From Bodo saltans (Eukaryota; Euglenozoa; Kinetoplastea; Eubodonida; Bodonidae), in NCBI GenBank assembly GCA_001460835.1, contig CYKH01001509.1, positions 3,305 to 35,427 of the forward strand: DNA of 32,123 nt. Direction: 5' to 3'. The notes below the pieces were generated by a model, which was given only the letters and a program-made list of their open reading frames with translations, did no database searches and was not told the DNA's origin. Positions 9,199 to 17,844 of this stretch are shown in pieces. Each line of letters begins with the position of its first letter. The first letter of the stretch is position 1. Position numbers and translations under genes: made by a program.

Positions 9199-11301
9199 AT
9201 GTTGCAGCTACCTCCAACGTCCTCAGTACCGGAGGAGGAGGCGATGGGGATGACATTTGACTTTCCCGAATTCGAAGCTTTTGAACCCGACGATCGCCCA
9301 CCTCCACCGGACGAGGACGATTTTCCCATTGACTGTACCGTAGATTTAGTAGATGTTGCGACTGCTCAAATTGCCCAGACGCCACAATTGTGGGAGCCGT
9401 TTATGGAACACTTGTTCCGAGGAAAGATCAACGCTGTTGTCAAACGGCATCGAGGAGATTATACCTTCGTCGTCTGCCAAGACCAAGAAGACCCTTCCAT
9501 AGTAATCGGCTGCACGCTGTACCGTGCATGCCTGAAGGAGCCCAAGGTTAAGATGAAGAAATACATCCCGCAAGATGACGCCCCGCCTGGAGCGACCGAT
9601 GCCCCGGCGGGAAGCAGCTCCCCCCGAAAAACACCGCTGCCGATTGCAGCAACTGGTGGCGGTGATGATGCCCTCTTCCCAGTGCTGGAGGAGCTTGATC
9701 GTGACGATGATGATATTCTCATGAGGCCTGTGGCACCACCCGAACCCCAACCTGCGACCGTTGACACGTCCCCTCGCTCACAAGTTGTCGTCGCAGACCC
9801 AGCCCCCTCTGGGTCGACACGGTCGGACGGCCGCCATCGTGTCCCGGTCCCCCCCGGACTGCCGGCCGGTGCCTCCCACTCTTCCCATAGCAGCACCAAC
9901 GCACCCCAGCTTCCCTTTCCTGCTGCCGTGGTCAACCAAGCAAAAGCCCGTCGCCTTATGCACAGCGGCAATGCTGCATTCGCGAAGAAAGACCTTGAAA
10001 AGGCAGTCAACTTGTACACCGAGGCTTTCGAGATTGATCGTGGTGATAGTGCTCGCATTCTGTCGAATCGTTCAGCCGCTCTGCTGATGCTCAAGCGACC
10101 AGAGGCAGCCCTTGCAGATGCAAGAGCGGTGATGCGATCCACCCCACGAAGCAGCGTCGGCTACATCCGCGCTGGCAACGTCTTCCACCAACTCAAGCGG
10201 TTCGATGAAGCAAAGTTATGCTACGAAAAAGCCCTTGCATTGGATGCCAATCGAAACCCAGACTTGCAGTTTTCGCTGCGCAACAATGCTGTGCTTGCGG
10301 TGTATTACAGTAAGACAGAGCGTCTCCCTATCAGTATTCAAGTCAACCGACAGCTAGACGTGATTGCAGTGAGCAAAAGGAATGTACGTCCCAACGAGGT
10401 GCTGTGGACGGAAGTGACCTCAAGCATTGCTCCGGCAGATTGCAACGTCGACGCACAGCTTTTCTGTGGACATTGCTATCGATCCCTGTTGCGCGCCAAG
10501 GAGCTTGCGCAACAAATTCCGGGAGTAGACGTAGGAATTATTTCAAGCTTGATGCGCGAGGTGAATCCCGTCCGTTGCCACGAGGGCTGCAACCAGCGTT
10601 ACTGCTCAGAAACGTGCCGCCTCAAGGCATGGACGGAGCACCACTGGATTGAGTGCGAAGTGCAGGGTAAGTGGGCAGCGTCTATGGGGAAGGTGCGGGA
10701 GCTATTCAAGAGCGATGTAGCGAGGTTGTATCCCCAAGCTGACGTTGCAGCCGCTCGTCTGTCGTTGAGAATGATGGTCAAGGTGCTTTCAAGTGGTCGC
10801 CAGCTATCTGAGGCTATCAACAACTTCGGATGGATTCATGAGGGTACGCCACTCACGCCTGATCTTTGTGTTGTTGTAACAAACATTTTACAACCCGCGT
10901 ACTTGTTGATACACGAGTGCCTGACCCGTGAAGAAAGAGCACTGCTGGACTTGTCATTTGTGGTGAGTCTCTTCCGCCGGTGTTTGCGTAATATGGTGAC
11001 CACTGTGGCGTCGCCGTGGCCAATGATTGTCTCCAACGTTGAAACAAACCTCGACCTCATCAAACAACGTGGCATGTCCCATCCAGGGCTCGAGTCTATC
11101 CTTGCTCTGAAGCCTCAAGAAATGGTCGGTGTTTCCATCGCGTGCTACGCTGTCTTCGAGATCTTTGCCATTACGCTGCTAGGGGACGAGCCTGCGGAAC
11201 CAAACATTGTCATCCGTAAGGAGGGGGAGACTGCGAACACGGGTGTCTTTGTGACACTGAAGGCGATTGGACGAAACGGAACGATCATCGGATCCAGGTG
11301 A
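9199..11301 (+). CDS. TPR and SET-MYND domain protein, SET core degenerate
   Basis: 700 residues from the ATG at 9199 (740 from 9079; residue numbers below use 9079). The N-terminal part is acidic and proline-rich with one ordered-looking patch (about 100-160). Three TPR-like repeats lie at about 283-400 (GNAAFAKKDLEKAVNLY, NRSAALLMLKRPEAALAD, GNVFHQLKRFDEAKLCY). A SMYD-like split SET start (VRPNEVLWTE) precedes a MYND finger with C463, C466, C500, C504, C509, C513, H522 and C526. The gap between the first and second cysteine pairs is unusually long, 33 residues. The C-terminal part ends soon after EPN (708-709), which may be the remnant of the SET NHSCxPN motif; the catalytic Asn-His and post-SET cysteines are not seen. 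SMYD proteins methylate lysines, but here a binding or scaffold role is more likely. Domain calls are firm for TPR and MYND, tentative for SET. Confidence 0.75.
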   Translation: MLQLPPTSSVPEEEAMGMTFDFPEFEAFEPDDRPPPPDEDDFPIDCTVDLVDVATAQIAQTPQLWEPFMEHLFRGKINAVVKRHRGDYTFVVCQDQEDPSIVIGCTLYRACLKEPKVKMKKYIPQDDAPPGATDAPAGSSSPRKTPLPIAATGGGDDALFPVLEELDRDDDDILMRPVAPPEPQPATVDTSPRSQVVVADPAPSGSTRSDGRHRVPVPPGLPAGASHSSHSSTNAPQLPFPAAVVNQAKARRLMHSGNAAFAKKDLEKAVNLYTEAFEIDRGDSARILSNRSAALLMLKRPEAALADARAVMRSTPRSSVGYIRAGNVFHQLKRFDEAKLCYEKALALDANRNPDLQFSLRNNAVLAVYYSKTERLPISIQVNRQLDVIAVSKRNVRPNEVLWTEVTSSIAPADCNVDAQLFCGHCYRSLLRAKELAQQIPGVDVGIISSLMREVNPVRCHEGCNQRYCSETCRLKAWTEHHWIECEVQGKWAASMGKVRELFKSDVARLYPQADVAAARLSLRMMVKVLSSGRQLSEAINNFGWIHEGTPLTPDLCVVVTNILQPAYLLIHECLTREERALLDLSFVVSLFRRCLRNMVTTVASPWPMIVSNVETNLDLIKQRGMSHPGLESILALKPQEMVGVSIACYAVFEIFAITLLGDEPAEPNIVIRKEGETANTGVFVTLKAIGRNGTIIGSR

Positions 11302-11520
11302 TGATGAATGAAAAGAGATCGAGAGCGACACGAGAAACACAATTACGAATACATCAAACAAGAATTCCGATACACCACACCACGAGGCTTGTGTGAGCCT
11401 CAGTTCATTTTTTTTGTTCTACGCCGTTTTGAAAACAATAATCCATGGGAATTTATTGACGGAGAGTTCATTGTTGCGCTTGATGTACTTTTGCTGTTCT
11501 CCATACCGGAGGAGAGACCG

Positions 11521-11542
11521 ACACACACACACAAAAAAAAAA
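11521..11542. repeat. CA dinucleotide run followed by ten A
   Basis: Six AC dinucleotides at 11521-11532 run directly into ten A (11533-11542), 10 bp before the LRR protein's start codon. It lies in the predicted 5' leader. It could vary in length between strains, and homopolymer length may be uncertain. Confidence 0.8.
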
Positions 11543-11552
11543 GCGAGCATCC

Positions 11553-13301
11553 ATGACCGTCGCATCTATCCCGGCGCATCTCCTTCCCGATGATAGCGAT
11601 TACCGTATTGACATTGGGAAGAGGAAAAAGTACGCGATGATTGTGTCGCGGCCTGCACCCCCACCCCCACAACAAGTGCAGGAAGATGTAGAACGACTGC
11701 GAGGGGAGATTCTTATTCCTTGCCTCGTGCGCACGACGACGGCATCACGCGAAGGTTGCCTACCCAACCCCGCAAGGTACGAAGTTTGCTCGTCGACACA
11801 CACGCTGCGTATCGAGCAGCTAGCCACCACTCGTGACTTGAGCACACTGCTCTGGGATCATGATGATGATGCAGGAGCAACACGCCAACCACTCGTGCCC
11901 ATCCTTCAGCAGCCCCCAATCAGCAACGATGCACCATTGGCGATTTTTGGCGGCTCAGCTGAGTCGCCCAGCAGCAGTGCCGTTGTACCTCGTAAGACGC
12001 ACCAGCGCCGCAACACTCTTTTGAAGTCAGACGTTCTCTCCATCTTACCACGGCTTGAGGCACTCACAACGGTCGTGATTCGAAATAATTTTTGTCTTGA
12101 GGCGCTTCCCCTGGAGGCCTTGCACCAAATGAGGTTCCTCAAGCACTTGGACTTATCTTACAACGCTATTCACGACGTCCCTAGTGTCCTCTTCTTAAAG
12201 CCCTCCCTCAACACCCGAACTGGCACGACTGCTGCGTTTCCAGACTTGCTTGAACTGCACCTGGATAACAACCAAATTGCGTGGCTTCCAAAGGAACTCT
12301 TCACGACGATGCCCCGCCTCAAACGTTTGACCCTCAACAACAATTTACTTGCGGGCATGCCCAGTACACTCGGCAACCACTGTGTGCCCGGGGCGGCGCT
12401 ATCGGAAGTATCGCTGCATAATAATACGTTTAGTCCTGAAGCCGAAGACTTACTCGAGATCGAGCACTGCGCGGCGCACTACGACGTCATGATGGCGAAG
12501 GTCGAAGAACACGTTGAGCTGATTGCTGCTGGTGGTCCGCTGTCGCGCGAGCGTGAGATAGAGTGGCGTCTCCGTCTCCAACGCATGCCGCTGAGGAAGA
12601 AGCAGTTCACCTCGGCCACTTCGTGCCAAGTGTACGCGGAGGGAACGCGTGTTCTGCTTGACTTGCTGCGCAGAGAGGATGCTTGGAAAGCAGCAAAGGA
12701 GGGGTGGTCATCGACAACACCTTCAGCCGAGAGTTTCTACAAAGGCCCTGTTGGCTGGGACTTGGAGGTGGTCAGATGTAACATGTGCCAGACGGAGCTC
12801 CACCCTCACTGGCACCGATACCGCACCGCCCGCGCTGCGTTGTTGAGGGGGCAAGAAGTCGCAGCCCTTGGCCCACGGTACCGCCCACCAACAGCAGACC
12901 ATGACTTTTCCTTCTTTATGGATGGGGACGCTCCGGTGCTGCGTCCTAAATTCGAGCTCCATGGTGAAGATGCGGTGGGCAAAGCACCCTGGGAACGTGA
13001 CGAGGAACTCTTGTGGATGCTAGGAGAGTCCCTTAATGGTGGATGCCTAGGTCCCAACGCCGAGCGTGTGCTGGGCGTGGCAAGAAACACTCTTGAATCA
13101 ACATGTCCGCCGTTCTGCAGCGTCAATTACGTTGATGTTGCGCGCAACAAGGATGTCCCCCTATTGTACTTTATCTGTGGCAGCGCTATGTGCCAATCTG
13201 CGTTGGCGGAGATGAGCGTCGATGGCAACGCCGCCCAGAACTTTTCTTGTGTAGACTACAGCAAACTGGATCCGTCAGACGATGATGACATGGATGAGTG
13301 A
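11553..13301 (+). CDS. Leucine-rich-repeat protein with C-terminal cysteine pairs
   Basis: 582 residues. Residues about 168-295 hold leucine-rich repeats: LTTVVIRNNFCLEALP, FLKHLDLSYNAIHDVP, LLELHLDNNQIAWLP, LKRLTLNNNLLAGMP and a last one at LSEVSLHNN. The N-terminal third contains a proline run and looks disordered. After the repeats is a basic helical part, then a region with C409-x2-C412, nearby histidines (HPHWH) and C542-x4-C547, which may bind a metal; I do not recognise it as a named domain. The tail is acidic (SDDDDMDE). LRR proteins mostly mediate protein binding, so function cannot be set. The gene follows the TPR/SET-MYND gene by 251 bp. I see no CS domain, so it is not an obvious LRRC6/DNAAF11. 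Confidence 0.8.
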   Translation: MTVASIPAHLLPDDSDYRIDIGKRKKYAMIVSRPAPPPPQQVQEDVERLRGEILIPCLVRTTTASREGCLPNPARYEVCSSTHTLRIEQLATTRDLSTLLWDHDDDAGATRQPLVPILQQPPISNDAPLAIFGGSAESPSSSAVVPRKTHQRRNTLLKSDVLSILPRLEALTTVVIRNNFCLEALPLEALHQMRFLKHLDLSYNAIHDVPSVLFLKPSLNTRTGTTAAFPDLLELHLDNNQIAWLPKELFTTMPRLKRLTLNNNLLAGMPSTLGNHCVPGAALSEVSLHNNTFSPEAEDLLEIEHCAAHYDVMMAKVEEHVELIAAGGPLSREREIEWRLRLQRMPLRKKQFTSATSCQVYAEGTRVLLDLLRREDAWKAAKEGWSSTTPSAESFYKGPVGWDLEVVRCNMCQTELHPHWHRYRTARAALLRGQEVAALGPRYRPPTADHDFSFFMDGDAPVLRPKFELHGEDAVGKAPWERDEELLWMLGESLNGGCLGPNAERVLGVARNTLESTCPPFCSVNYVDVARNKDVPLLYFICGSAMCQSALAEMSVDGNAAQNFSCVDYSKLDPSDDDDMDE

Positions 13302-13409
13302 ATCAGGGGATCAGCTGAAAATGTGTGTGGGTAACTACAGTCTGCCCTGACCTCTCACTTCCTCACTAGTGAACATTCATTCTCTCGTTTTTCTAACTTT
13401 TGATCATTT

Positions 13410-14219
13410 ATGTGGCAAGTTGCGATGCCTACATGGCAAGCTGTCATCAAGGCCCACATCGCCACAGACTCTTACTGTGATGGACAAGCGACGCCTAGAA
13501 AACTGTGGTGGTCTGCCCCCCTCCAGTTCGGCATTCCCACGTTCCTATGCGGCTATTTAGCAGTAGCATGTCTGCGGTCCAACGTGTATGAAGCGTCGCG
13601 AGTCGCCGAGGGAAGTTTGCTGTACGCATCTCCCGAGGGGCTACAAATGACTCTTCACGAAGAGTTTCCCTCGTGGTTCCTGCAGGTGCATCGATGGGCA
13701 GGGGTTGTCCTCGTCCCCCTAGTCGTGGTGCAGAAGCATCTGGTCCCAAGCATGGCAGTGTGGCCTCGTGGATCGGATCAGCGCAATAGACTTAGTCGCT
13801 GGTCGCCCGAGGCGGTCCGCAAGTCGCATGTTGTGATCGGGTACGCCTCTCTCGGTGCCATTGGGTACATGGCTTTCTGCGGATTCTTCTTACGCAGCAG
13901 CAGCACATTTGAGGGGTTCCAGTGGGCCATGGTGCTGTTTGTTGCCCCGTGGATCGTGTTCATAGCGGCTATTCCCCTTACCGTCTGGAAGGACTATCGT
14001 GTGGCCCATGCCGTGATTGGGTCAGCAGTGTTCAAAGCCTGCGTTGCAGTCCCCCTTGCCCGTACGCTTGGCGTAGTTCTTCAGCAATGGAGTAGTAGTC
14101 CTGCAACCATGGCACGCGATTATTATCTTGGCATAGGCATTGCAGCCGTTGCAGTAGGTGCTTGGGCACTTCGAGACGCATGGAAGATGATTCGTGCGTT
14201 TGGCGGTGAGAGCGACTGA
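13410..14219 (+). CDS. Six-helix membrane protein with histidines in or beside helices
   Basis: 269 residues. Hydrophobic segments lie at about 37-55, 91-110, 139-161, 169-193, 199-222 and 238-256. Histidines fall within or at the edge of helices 2, 3 and 5: His94 (VHRWAGVV), His110 (QKH), His140 (KSHVVIGY) and His200 (VAHAVIGS). The H-R-x-x-G and H-x-x-x-G spacing recalls b-type cytochrome or DUF2306-like membrane proteins, where such residues hold haem; this is suggestion only. There is no clear signal peptide. The start is uncertain: AG at 13368-13369 favours the ATG at 13410, while AG at 13418-13419 would favour the ATG at 13425, five residues shorter. Confidence 0.7.
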   Translation: MWQVAMPTWQAVIKAHIATDSYCDGQATPRKLWWSAPLQFGIPTFLCGYLAVACLRSNVYEASRVAEGSLLYASPEGLQMTLHEEFPSWFLQVHRWAGVVLVPLVVVQKHLVPSMAVWPRGSDQRNRLSRWSPEAVRKSHVVIGYASLGAIGYMAFCGFFLRSSSTFEGFQWAMVLFVAPWIVFIAAIPLTVWKDYRVAHAVIGSAVFKACVAVPLARTLGVVLQQWSSSPATMARDYYLGIGIAAVAVGAWALRDAWKMIRAFGGESD

Positions 14220-14455
14220 TGAGACCACGACGACGCTTATTATTTTGTTGTGATGTGTGTTCTTTGTTTTGAGCGATCAGTATGTTTTGTTTCTTGTCCC
14301 TACCAGCTGATGGGACCATCAAACTTTAGTTCGCCTTCATTAGCATTGAGTGTTTGTTATGACGTTTCAGGTTTCTCCTTGCCTTGGTTACATTGATCAA
14401 AGGAGGTACAAAGGAGCGGTTGCTAACATATCGTTTTAGATTTTGGCCGTCTTGT
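14220..14455 (+). other. Spacer up to the assembly gap
   Basis: No supported gene. Pyrimidine-rich patches, including one ending in AG near 14440, could be the acceptor of the gene hidden in the following gap. I see no RNA gene or long hairpin. Confidence 0.5.
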
Positions 14456-14755
14456 NNNNNNNNNNNNNNNNNNNNNNNNNNNNNNNNNNNNNNNNNNNNN
14501 NNNNNNNNNNNNNNNNNNNNNNNNNNNNNNNNNNNNNNNNNNNNNNNNNNNNNNNNNNNNNNNNNNNNNNNNNNNNNNNNNNNNNNNNNNNNNNNNNNNN
14601 NNNNNNNNNNNNNNNNNNNNNNNNNNNNNNNNNNNNNNNNNNNNNNNNNNNNNNNNNNNNNNNNNNNNNNNNNNNNNNNNNNNNNNNNNNNNNNNNNNNN
14701 NNNNNNNNNNNNNNNNNNNNNNNNNNNNNNNNNNNNNNNNNNNNNNNNNNNNNNN
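14456..14755. other. Assembly gap of 300 N
   Basis: Exactly 300 unknown bases. The round number suggests either an estimated size or a placeholder, so coordinates beyond it may not be true distances. Any reading frame drawn through it is meaningless. Confidence 0.99.
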
Positions 14756-14806
14756 CCCGACAAGTACCGTGAGAAGCACGCACAGGATTTCCCTGATGAG
14801 GATTGA
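14756..14806 (+). CDS. C-terminal fragment of a gene lost in the assembly gap
   Basis: Immediately after the gap one frame reads PDKYREKHAQDFPDED then stop. The codons are mostly C- or G-ending, as in the highly expressed eS26 and PCCB genes, and the spacing to PCCB (257 bp) is normal for the cluster. This supports a real coding end, but 16 residues are too few to name the protein. Its start must lie in the gap, because no ATG in this frame precedes it outside the gap with a fixed distance. Confidence 0.5.
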   Translation, partial: PDKYREKHAQDFPDED

Positions 14807-15063
14807 GGAAGGGGGGAGGTTTCCCTGTGTTTGAACAAACGTATGAGATGAGCAAGAGCGCTGTTGCTCGTTTTATGTTGCTGATTTTTTTATATTTCTT
14901 TCCACTCCACCCCCTCCCTACACAGCGGTTGCTAAGTTCGAATCAACGTGTCGTTCTTGCTCCACACGCACATTGGCCCTCCACACATCACCTCACAATA
15001 ACTTTGTTTGCCTCTTTATGTTTCGTTTCTCTGTGAAAGTAAAGAACATCTCTCTTCAATCAG

Positions 15064-16611
15064 ATGATGCGAAGGGTGACTCGTGGGTTCTTTGGCCTCC
15101 CGATGGCCCGTATGGTGTCGGACCAAAGCACAAACCCAAATTACCCCGCTGAGCAGGCGAAGCGCCACAGCCAACAAAAGCTTACGGCACTGGAGCGTGT
15201 GCAGTTGTTCTGCGACGCTGGCTCTTTCCGTGAGCGTGATGCCCTCGTTGAGCACACCTGCACCCAATTCGGTATGGAGAAGAAGAAGTCGCCCGGCGAT
15301 GGCTTCGTGACTGGTGTGGGACAAGTGTTTGGCCGCCCAGTGTATCTCTTCTCGCATGACTTTATGTTCATGGGAGGCTCGCTTTCTGGCGCCAACGCCG
15401 CGAAGGTGTGCAAGATCATGGACGAGGCTGCCAAGGTGGGAGCCCCAGTGATTGGCTTTAACGATTCGGGCGGTGCCCGTATTCAAGAGGGCGTGGACTC
15501 CCTTGGCGGCTATGCGGATATCTTCCTGCGCAATACGTTGTGCTCAGGTGTGATTCCTCAAATTAGTGTCATCATGGGCCCCTGCGCAGGAGGTGCGGTG
15601 TACTCCCCAGCGATTACAGATTTCACCTTCATGGTGGACGAAACCGCTCACATGTTTGTCACCGGCCCCGAGGTCGTTGAGGCTGTTGGTGGAAAGGCTG
15701 TGACCAAGGCCGAACTTGGCGGCGCAAAGGTTCACGACTCGAAATCTGGCGTGTCCAGCGGTACCTTCGCGAACGATCTCGTCGCTATTTCTCAACTCCG
15801 TCGCTTTATGTCCTACTTGCCCTCCAGCAACCGCGAAGCTGCCCCTATCGTGCCAACTGAGGATAGCCGCCTGCGTGATGTCACTGGGCTCAACACCGTC
15901 GTTCCCCTCGACTCCAAGGAGGCGTACGATATCCGTGATGTGATCACCCCTGTAGTGGACGTGGAATCGTTCTTTGAGCTGCAACCCCACTACGCAAAGA
16001 ATATTGTGTGCGGTCTTGCCCGCATGGAGGGCCGCACCGTGTGCATTATCGCCAATCAGCCCCGCTTCAACGCTGGTGCGCTTGACATTGACTCTAGCGT
16101 GAAGGCAGCCCGTATCGTGCGCTTCGCTGATGCGTTCAACATTCCAATTGTCACCTTCGTTGACGTTCCTGGATTCCAGCCTGGCGTCGCTCAGGAGTAC
16201 GGCGGCATCATTCGCCACGGAGCGAAGCTGTTGTACGCCTACGCTGAGGCTACCGTCCCCAAGCTGACGGTCATCACCCGCAAGGCGTACGGTGGTGCTT
16301 ACGATGTGATGAGCAGCAAGCACTTGCGTGGTGACGTCAATTACGCGTGGCCCCGTGCTGAGATTGCCGTCATGGGAGCCGACGGTGCTGTGAAGTTGCT
16401 CCACCGCAAGAGCAGCCCCGAGGAGCACAAGGCGCACGTTGCCGAGTACGAGCGTAACTTCTGCACACCTATGACTGCCGCACGGAAGGGGTTTGTGGAT
16501 GCTGTGATCCAGCCGAGCGAGACCCGCCAACGTCTGTGCGAGGACCTCAAGCGCCTCGAGCGCAAGCAGCTCGCAAACCCTGCTCGCAAGCATGGCAACA
16601 TCCCGTTGTAG
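15064..16611 (+). CDS. PCCB: Propionyl-CoA carboxylase beta subunit, mitochondrial
   Basis: 515 residues, the carboxyltransferase subunit that moves CO2 from biotin on the alpha subunit to propionyl-CoA, giving methylmalonyl-CoA. The first 20 residues ([17 protein letters not shown]) are basic and hydrophobic, like a mitochondrial presequence. The N-terminal crotonase-like half shows [13 protein letters not shown] and [12 protein letters not shown]; the C-terminal half shows [39 protein letters not shown] and [13 protein letters not shown]. The C-terminus RKHGNIPL matches the RKHANIPL end of animal PCCB, which separates it from methylcrotonyl-CoA carboxylase. Length is near the human 539. The ATG directly follows a CAG at 15061-15063; if that AG were the splice site the leader would be nearly absent, so an AG near 15038 is more likely used. 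The alpha subunit is not in the window. Confidence 0.97.
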   Translation: MMRRVTRGFFGLPMARMVSDQSTNPNYPAEQAKRHSQQKLTALERVQLFCDAGSFRERDALVEHTCTQFGMEKKKSPGDGFVTGVGQVFGRPVYLFSHDFMFMGGSLSGANAAKVCKIMDEAAKVGAPVIGFNDSGGARIQEGVDSLGGYADIFLRNTLCSGVIPQISVIMGPCAGGAVYSPAITDFTFMVDETAHMFVTGPEVVEAVGGKAVTKAELGGAKVHDSKSGVSSGTFANDLVAISQLRRFMSYLPSSNREAAPIVPTEDSRLRDVTGLNTVVPLDSKEAYDIRDVITPVVDVESFFELQPHYAKNIVCGLARMEGRTVCIIANQPRFNAGALDIDSSVKAARIVRFADAFNIPIVTFVDVPGFQPGVAQEYGGIIRHGAKLLYAYAEATVPKLTVITRKAYGGAYDVMSSKHLRGDVNYAWPRAEIAVMGADGAVKLLHRKSSPEEHKAHVAEYERNFCTPMTAARKGFVDAVIQPSETRQRLCEDLKRLERKQLANPARKHGNIPL

Positions 16612-17011
16612 TAGGCTCACGGTGTAGGAGCCCCCAAAAGGTAGCGCCAAGGTAATCAAAAGATCACACGTGTTTGTTTTTCGGGCTCAAGCCCATCAAC
16701 TGTCATGAAAACGAAATGAAGAAATCAAACAAGCAACCAAAAGAGAAGTACTAGGGGTGGCTGATTGCGCAACGAAGTGTGAATGGGGTATCGCACTTGG
16801 GTGTAGGTGGAAGTGGCTATGAAGCATGATGGTCACCTCTGCACTTGATGCGTGTGCGTGAGAGTTGCAAGTGCGGTACTTCTTCAAACAAATCGACTCC
16901 TTTCCTACTGCGCGTGTCTCGGTTAACCTTATTCTGCAGCTTCCTTTTTTTTTCGCATATTTTTTCCCCGTCTTCAGAGCACGTCAGACACAAACACAGC
17001 TTTGCGAGTGC
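16612..17011 (+). other. 400-bp intergenic region after PCCB
   Basis: No supported gene. A short inverted repeat GGCTC/GAGCC (16614-16618 with 16628-16632, nine-base loop) follows the PCCB stop, and GGGC/GCCC pairs near 16683-16694; both are weak. The 3' end holds the pyrimidine tract of the next gene. An ATG at 16865 opens a frame through that tract and is discussed with the next gene. Confidence 0.5.
16941..16977 (+). promoter_or_regulatory. Pyrimidine tract and AG before the sequon-rich membrane protein
   Basis: A dense C/T tract (16941-16975) ends in AG at 16976-16977. The first in-frame ATG after it is at 17012. Read from an ATG at 16865, the same tract would encode LPFFFAYFFPVF, which happens to look like a signal-peptide core. 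Confidence 0.5.
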
Positions 17012-17641
17012 ATGAGCAACTCCTCGGACAACACCACCGCCATCCTCCGGAACATCACAGAAGTCGTCACCAACAGTACTTCGAGCAACTCAACGTTTGT
17101 CAACATCTCCAAGCACCTCGCCGAGAGCCTGACCAACGCAACTTCGAACGTGTCGAAGAATTCATCATTGCACCTCTCAGGGAATCACACCAGCACAACG
17201 GCGCCCCACCTCACCCCTGGACCCAGTCCGCTCAACGAGACTGCGGGACCATCCATAGCAGACGCAATCATCAACGGCACCAAGACCCTATTCGGAGAGC
17301 CCACCAAGATGTCGAAGCCCGTTGAGCCGGTCGGCGTGGACCACTGGACCCTCATTTTAGGCTTTGGATTTTTATTTGCAGTGTCGATTGGTTGTGTATA
17401 TTTTGTCATTCGATGCATCCGAGGCGACGGGAAGCACCCAGGGGATCACGATGGGCCGTCCACACCCCCTCCTACCTCAGCCCCTCAGTCAGAAACGTCG
17501 CGCCTCATCCCTGTCGTCACCACCGACGCCAACGCACCGCAAGAAGATGCACAGTCGATCAGTGCATCACGCCGACGGTTTCTTGACCAGCGCCGCCAGC
17601 AAGTTCAACAGCAAACGTACGGCGCCACGACTTCATCGTAG
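17012..17641 (+). CDS. Single-pass membrane protein with a sequon-dense ectodomain
   Basis: 209 residues from the ATG at 17012. Residues 3-90 contain twelve N-x-S/T glycosylation sequons, in a Ser/Thr/Asn-rich stretch without cysteines. A hydrophobic segment at about 113-133 (LILGFGFLFAVSIGCVYFVI) is followed by R-C-I-R-G and a hydrophilic, proline- and glutamine-rich tail of about 75 residues. The pattern is of a mucin-like surface or endomembrane protein with its N-terminus outside. No signal peptide follows the 17012 start; the longer frame from 16865 (258 residues) would supply a hydrophobic segment. No family recognised. It lies 203 bp before the carbonic anhydrase, also membrane-anchored. 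Confidence 0.7.
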   Translation: MSNSSDNTTAILRNITEVVTNSTSSNSTFVNISKHLAESLTNATSNVSKNSSLHLSGNHTSTTAPHLTPGPSPLNETAGPSIADAIINGTKTLFGEPTKMSKPVEPVGVDHWTLILGFGFLFAVSIGCVYFVIRCIRGDGKHPGDHDGPSTPPPTSAPQSETSRLIPVVTTDANAPQEDAQSISASRRRFLDQRRQQVQQQTYGATTSS

Positions 17642-17750
17642 GAACAAAGTCAACAGGGGAACCTCATCAAGAACGAGCACATATTGGCGCTCGCAGCAAT
17701 CGACCAAAAATATTCACAAGACCTTTTCTGATTTCGCACTCCTTCGAGTC

Positions 17751-17795
17751 TATCTTCTTCTGTTTGCACATATTTCTTCGCACTTTTTTTTTGAG
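17751..17795 (+). promoter_or_regulatory. Probable trans-splice acceptor for the carbonic anhydrase
   Basis: A T/C-rich stretch including nine consecutive T ends in ttgag, AG at 17794-17795. No ATG lies between it and the start codon at 17845, giving a leader of about 49 nt. Confidence 0.55.
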
Positions 17796-17844
17796 TTTGG
17801 ACAAAGAAATACAAACCACACACACGAACTAACAGCGTCTTTCA

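Noticed and set aside
11553-13301. LRRC6/DNAAF11, the known partner of ZMYND10
   Set aside because: The repeats and length do not match and there is no CS domain after the repeats.
14384-14855. Several ORFs spanning the N run
   Set aside because: They are open only because N codons cannot be stops. Only the 16 codons after the gap have any support.
15544-16659. A 371-codon open frame on the - strand
   Set aside because: It lies entirely opposite PCCB, whose identity is certain, and follows from its C/G-ending codon bias. The product matches nothing I know.
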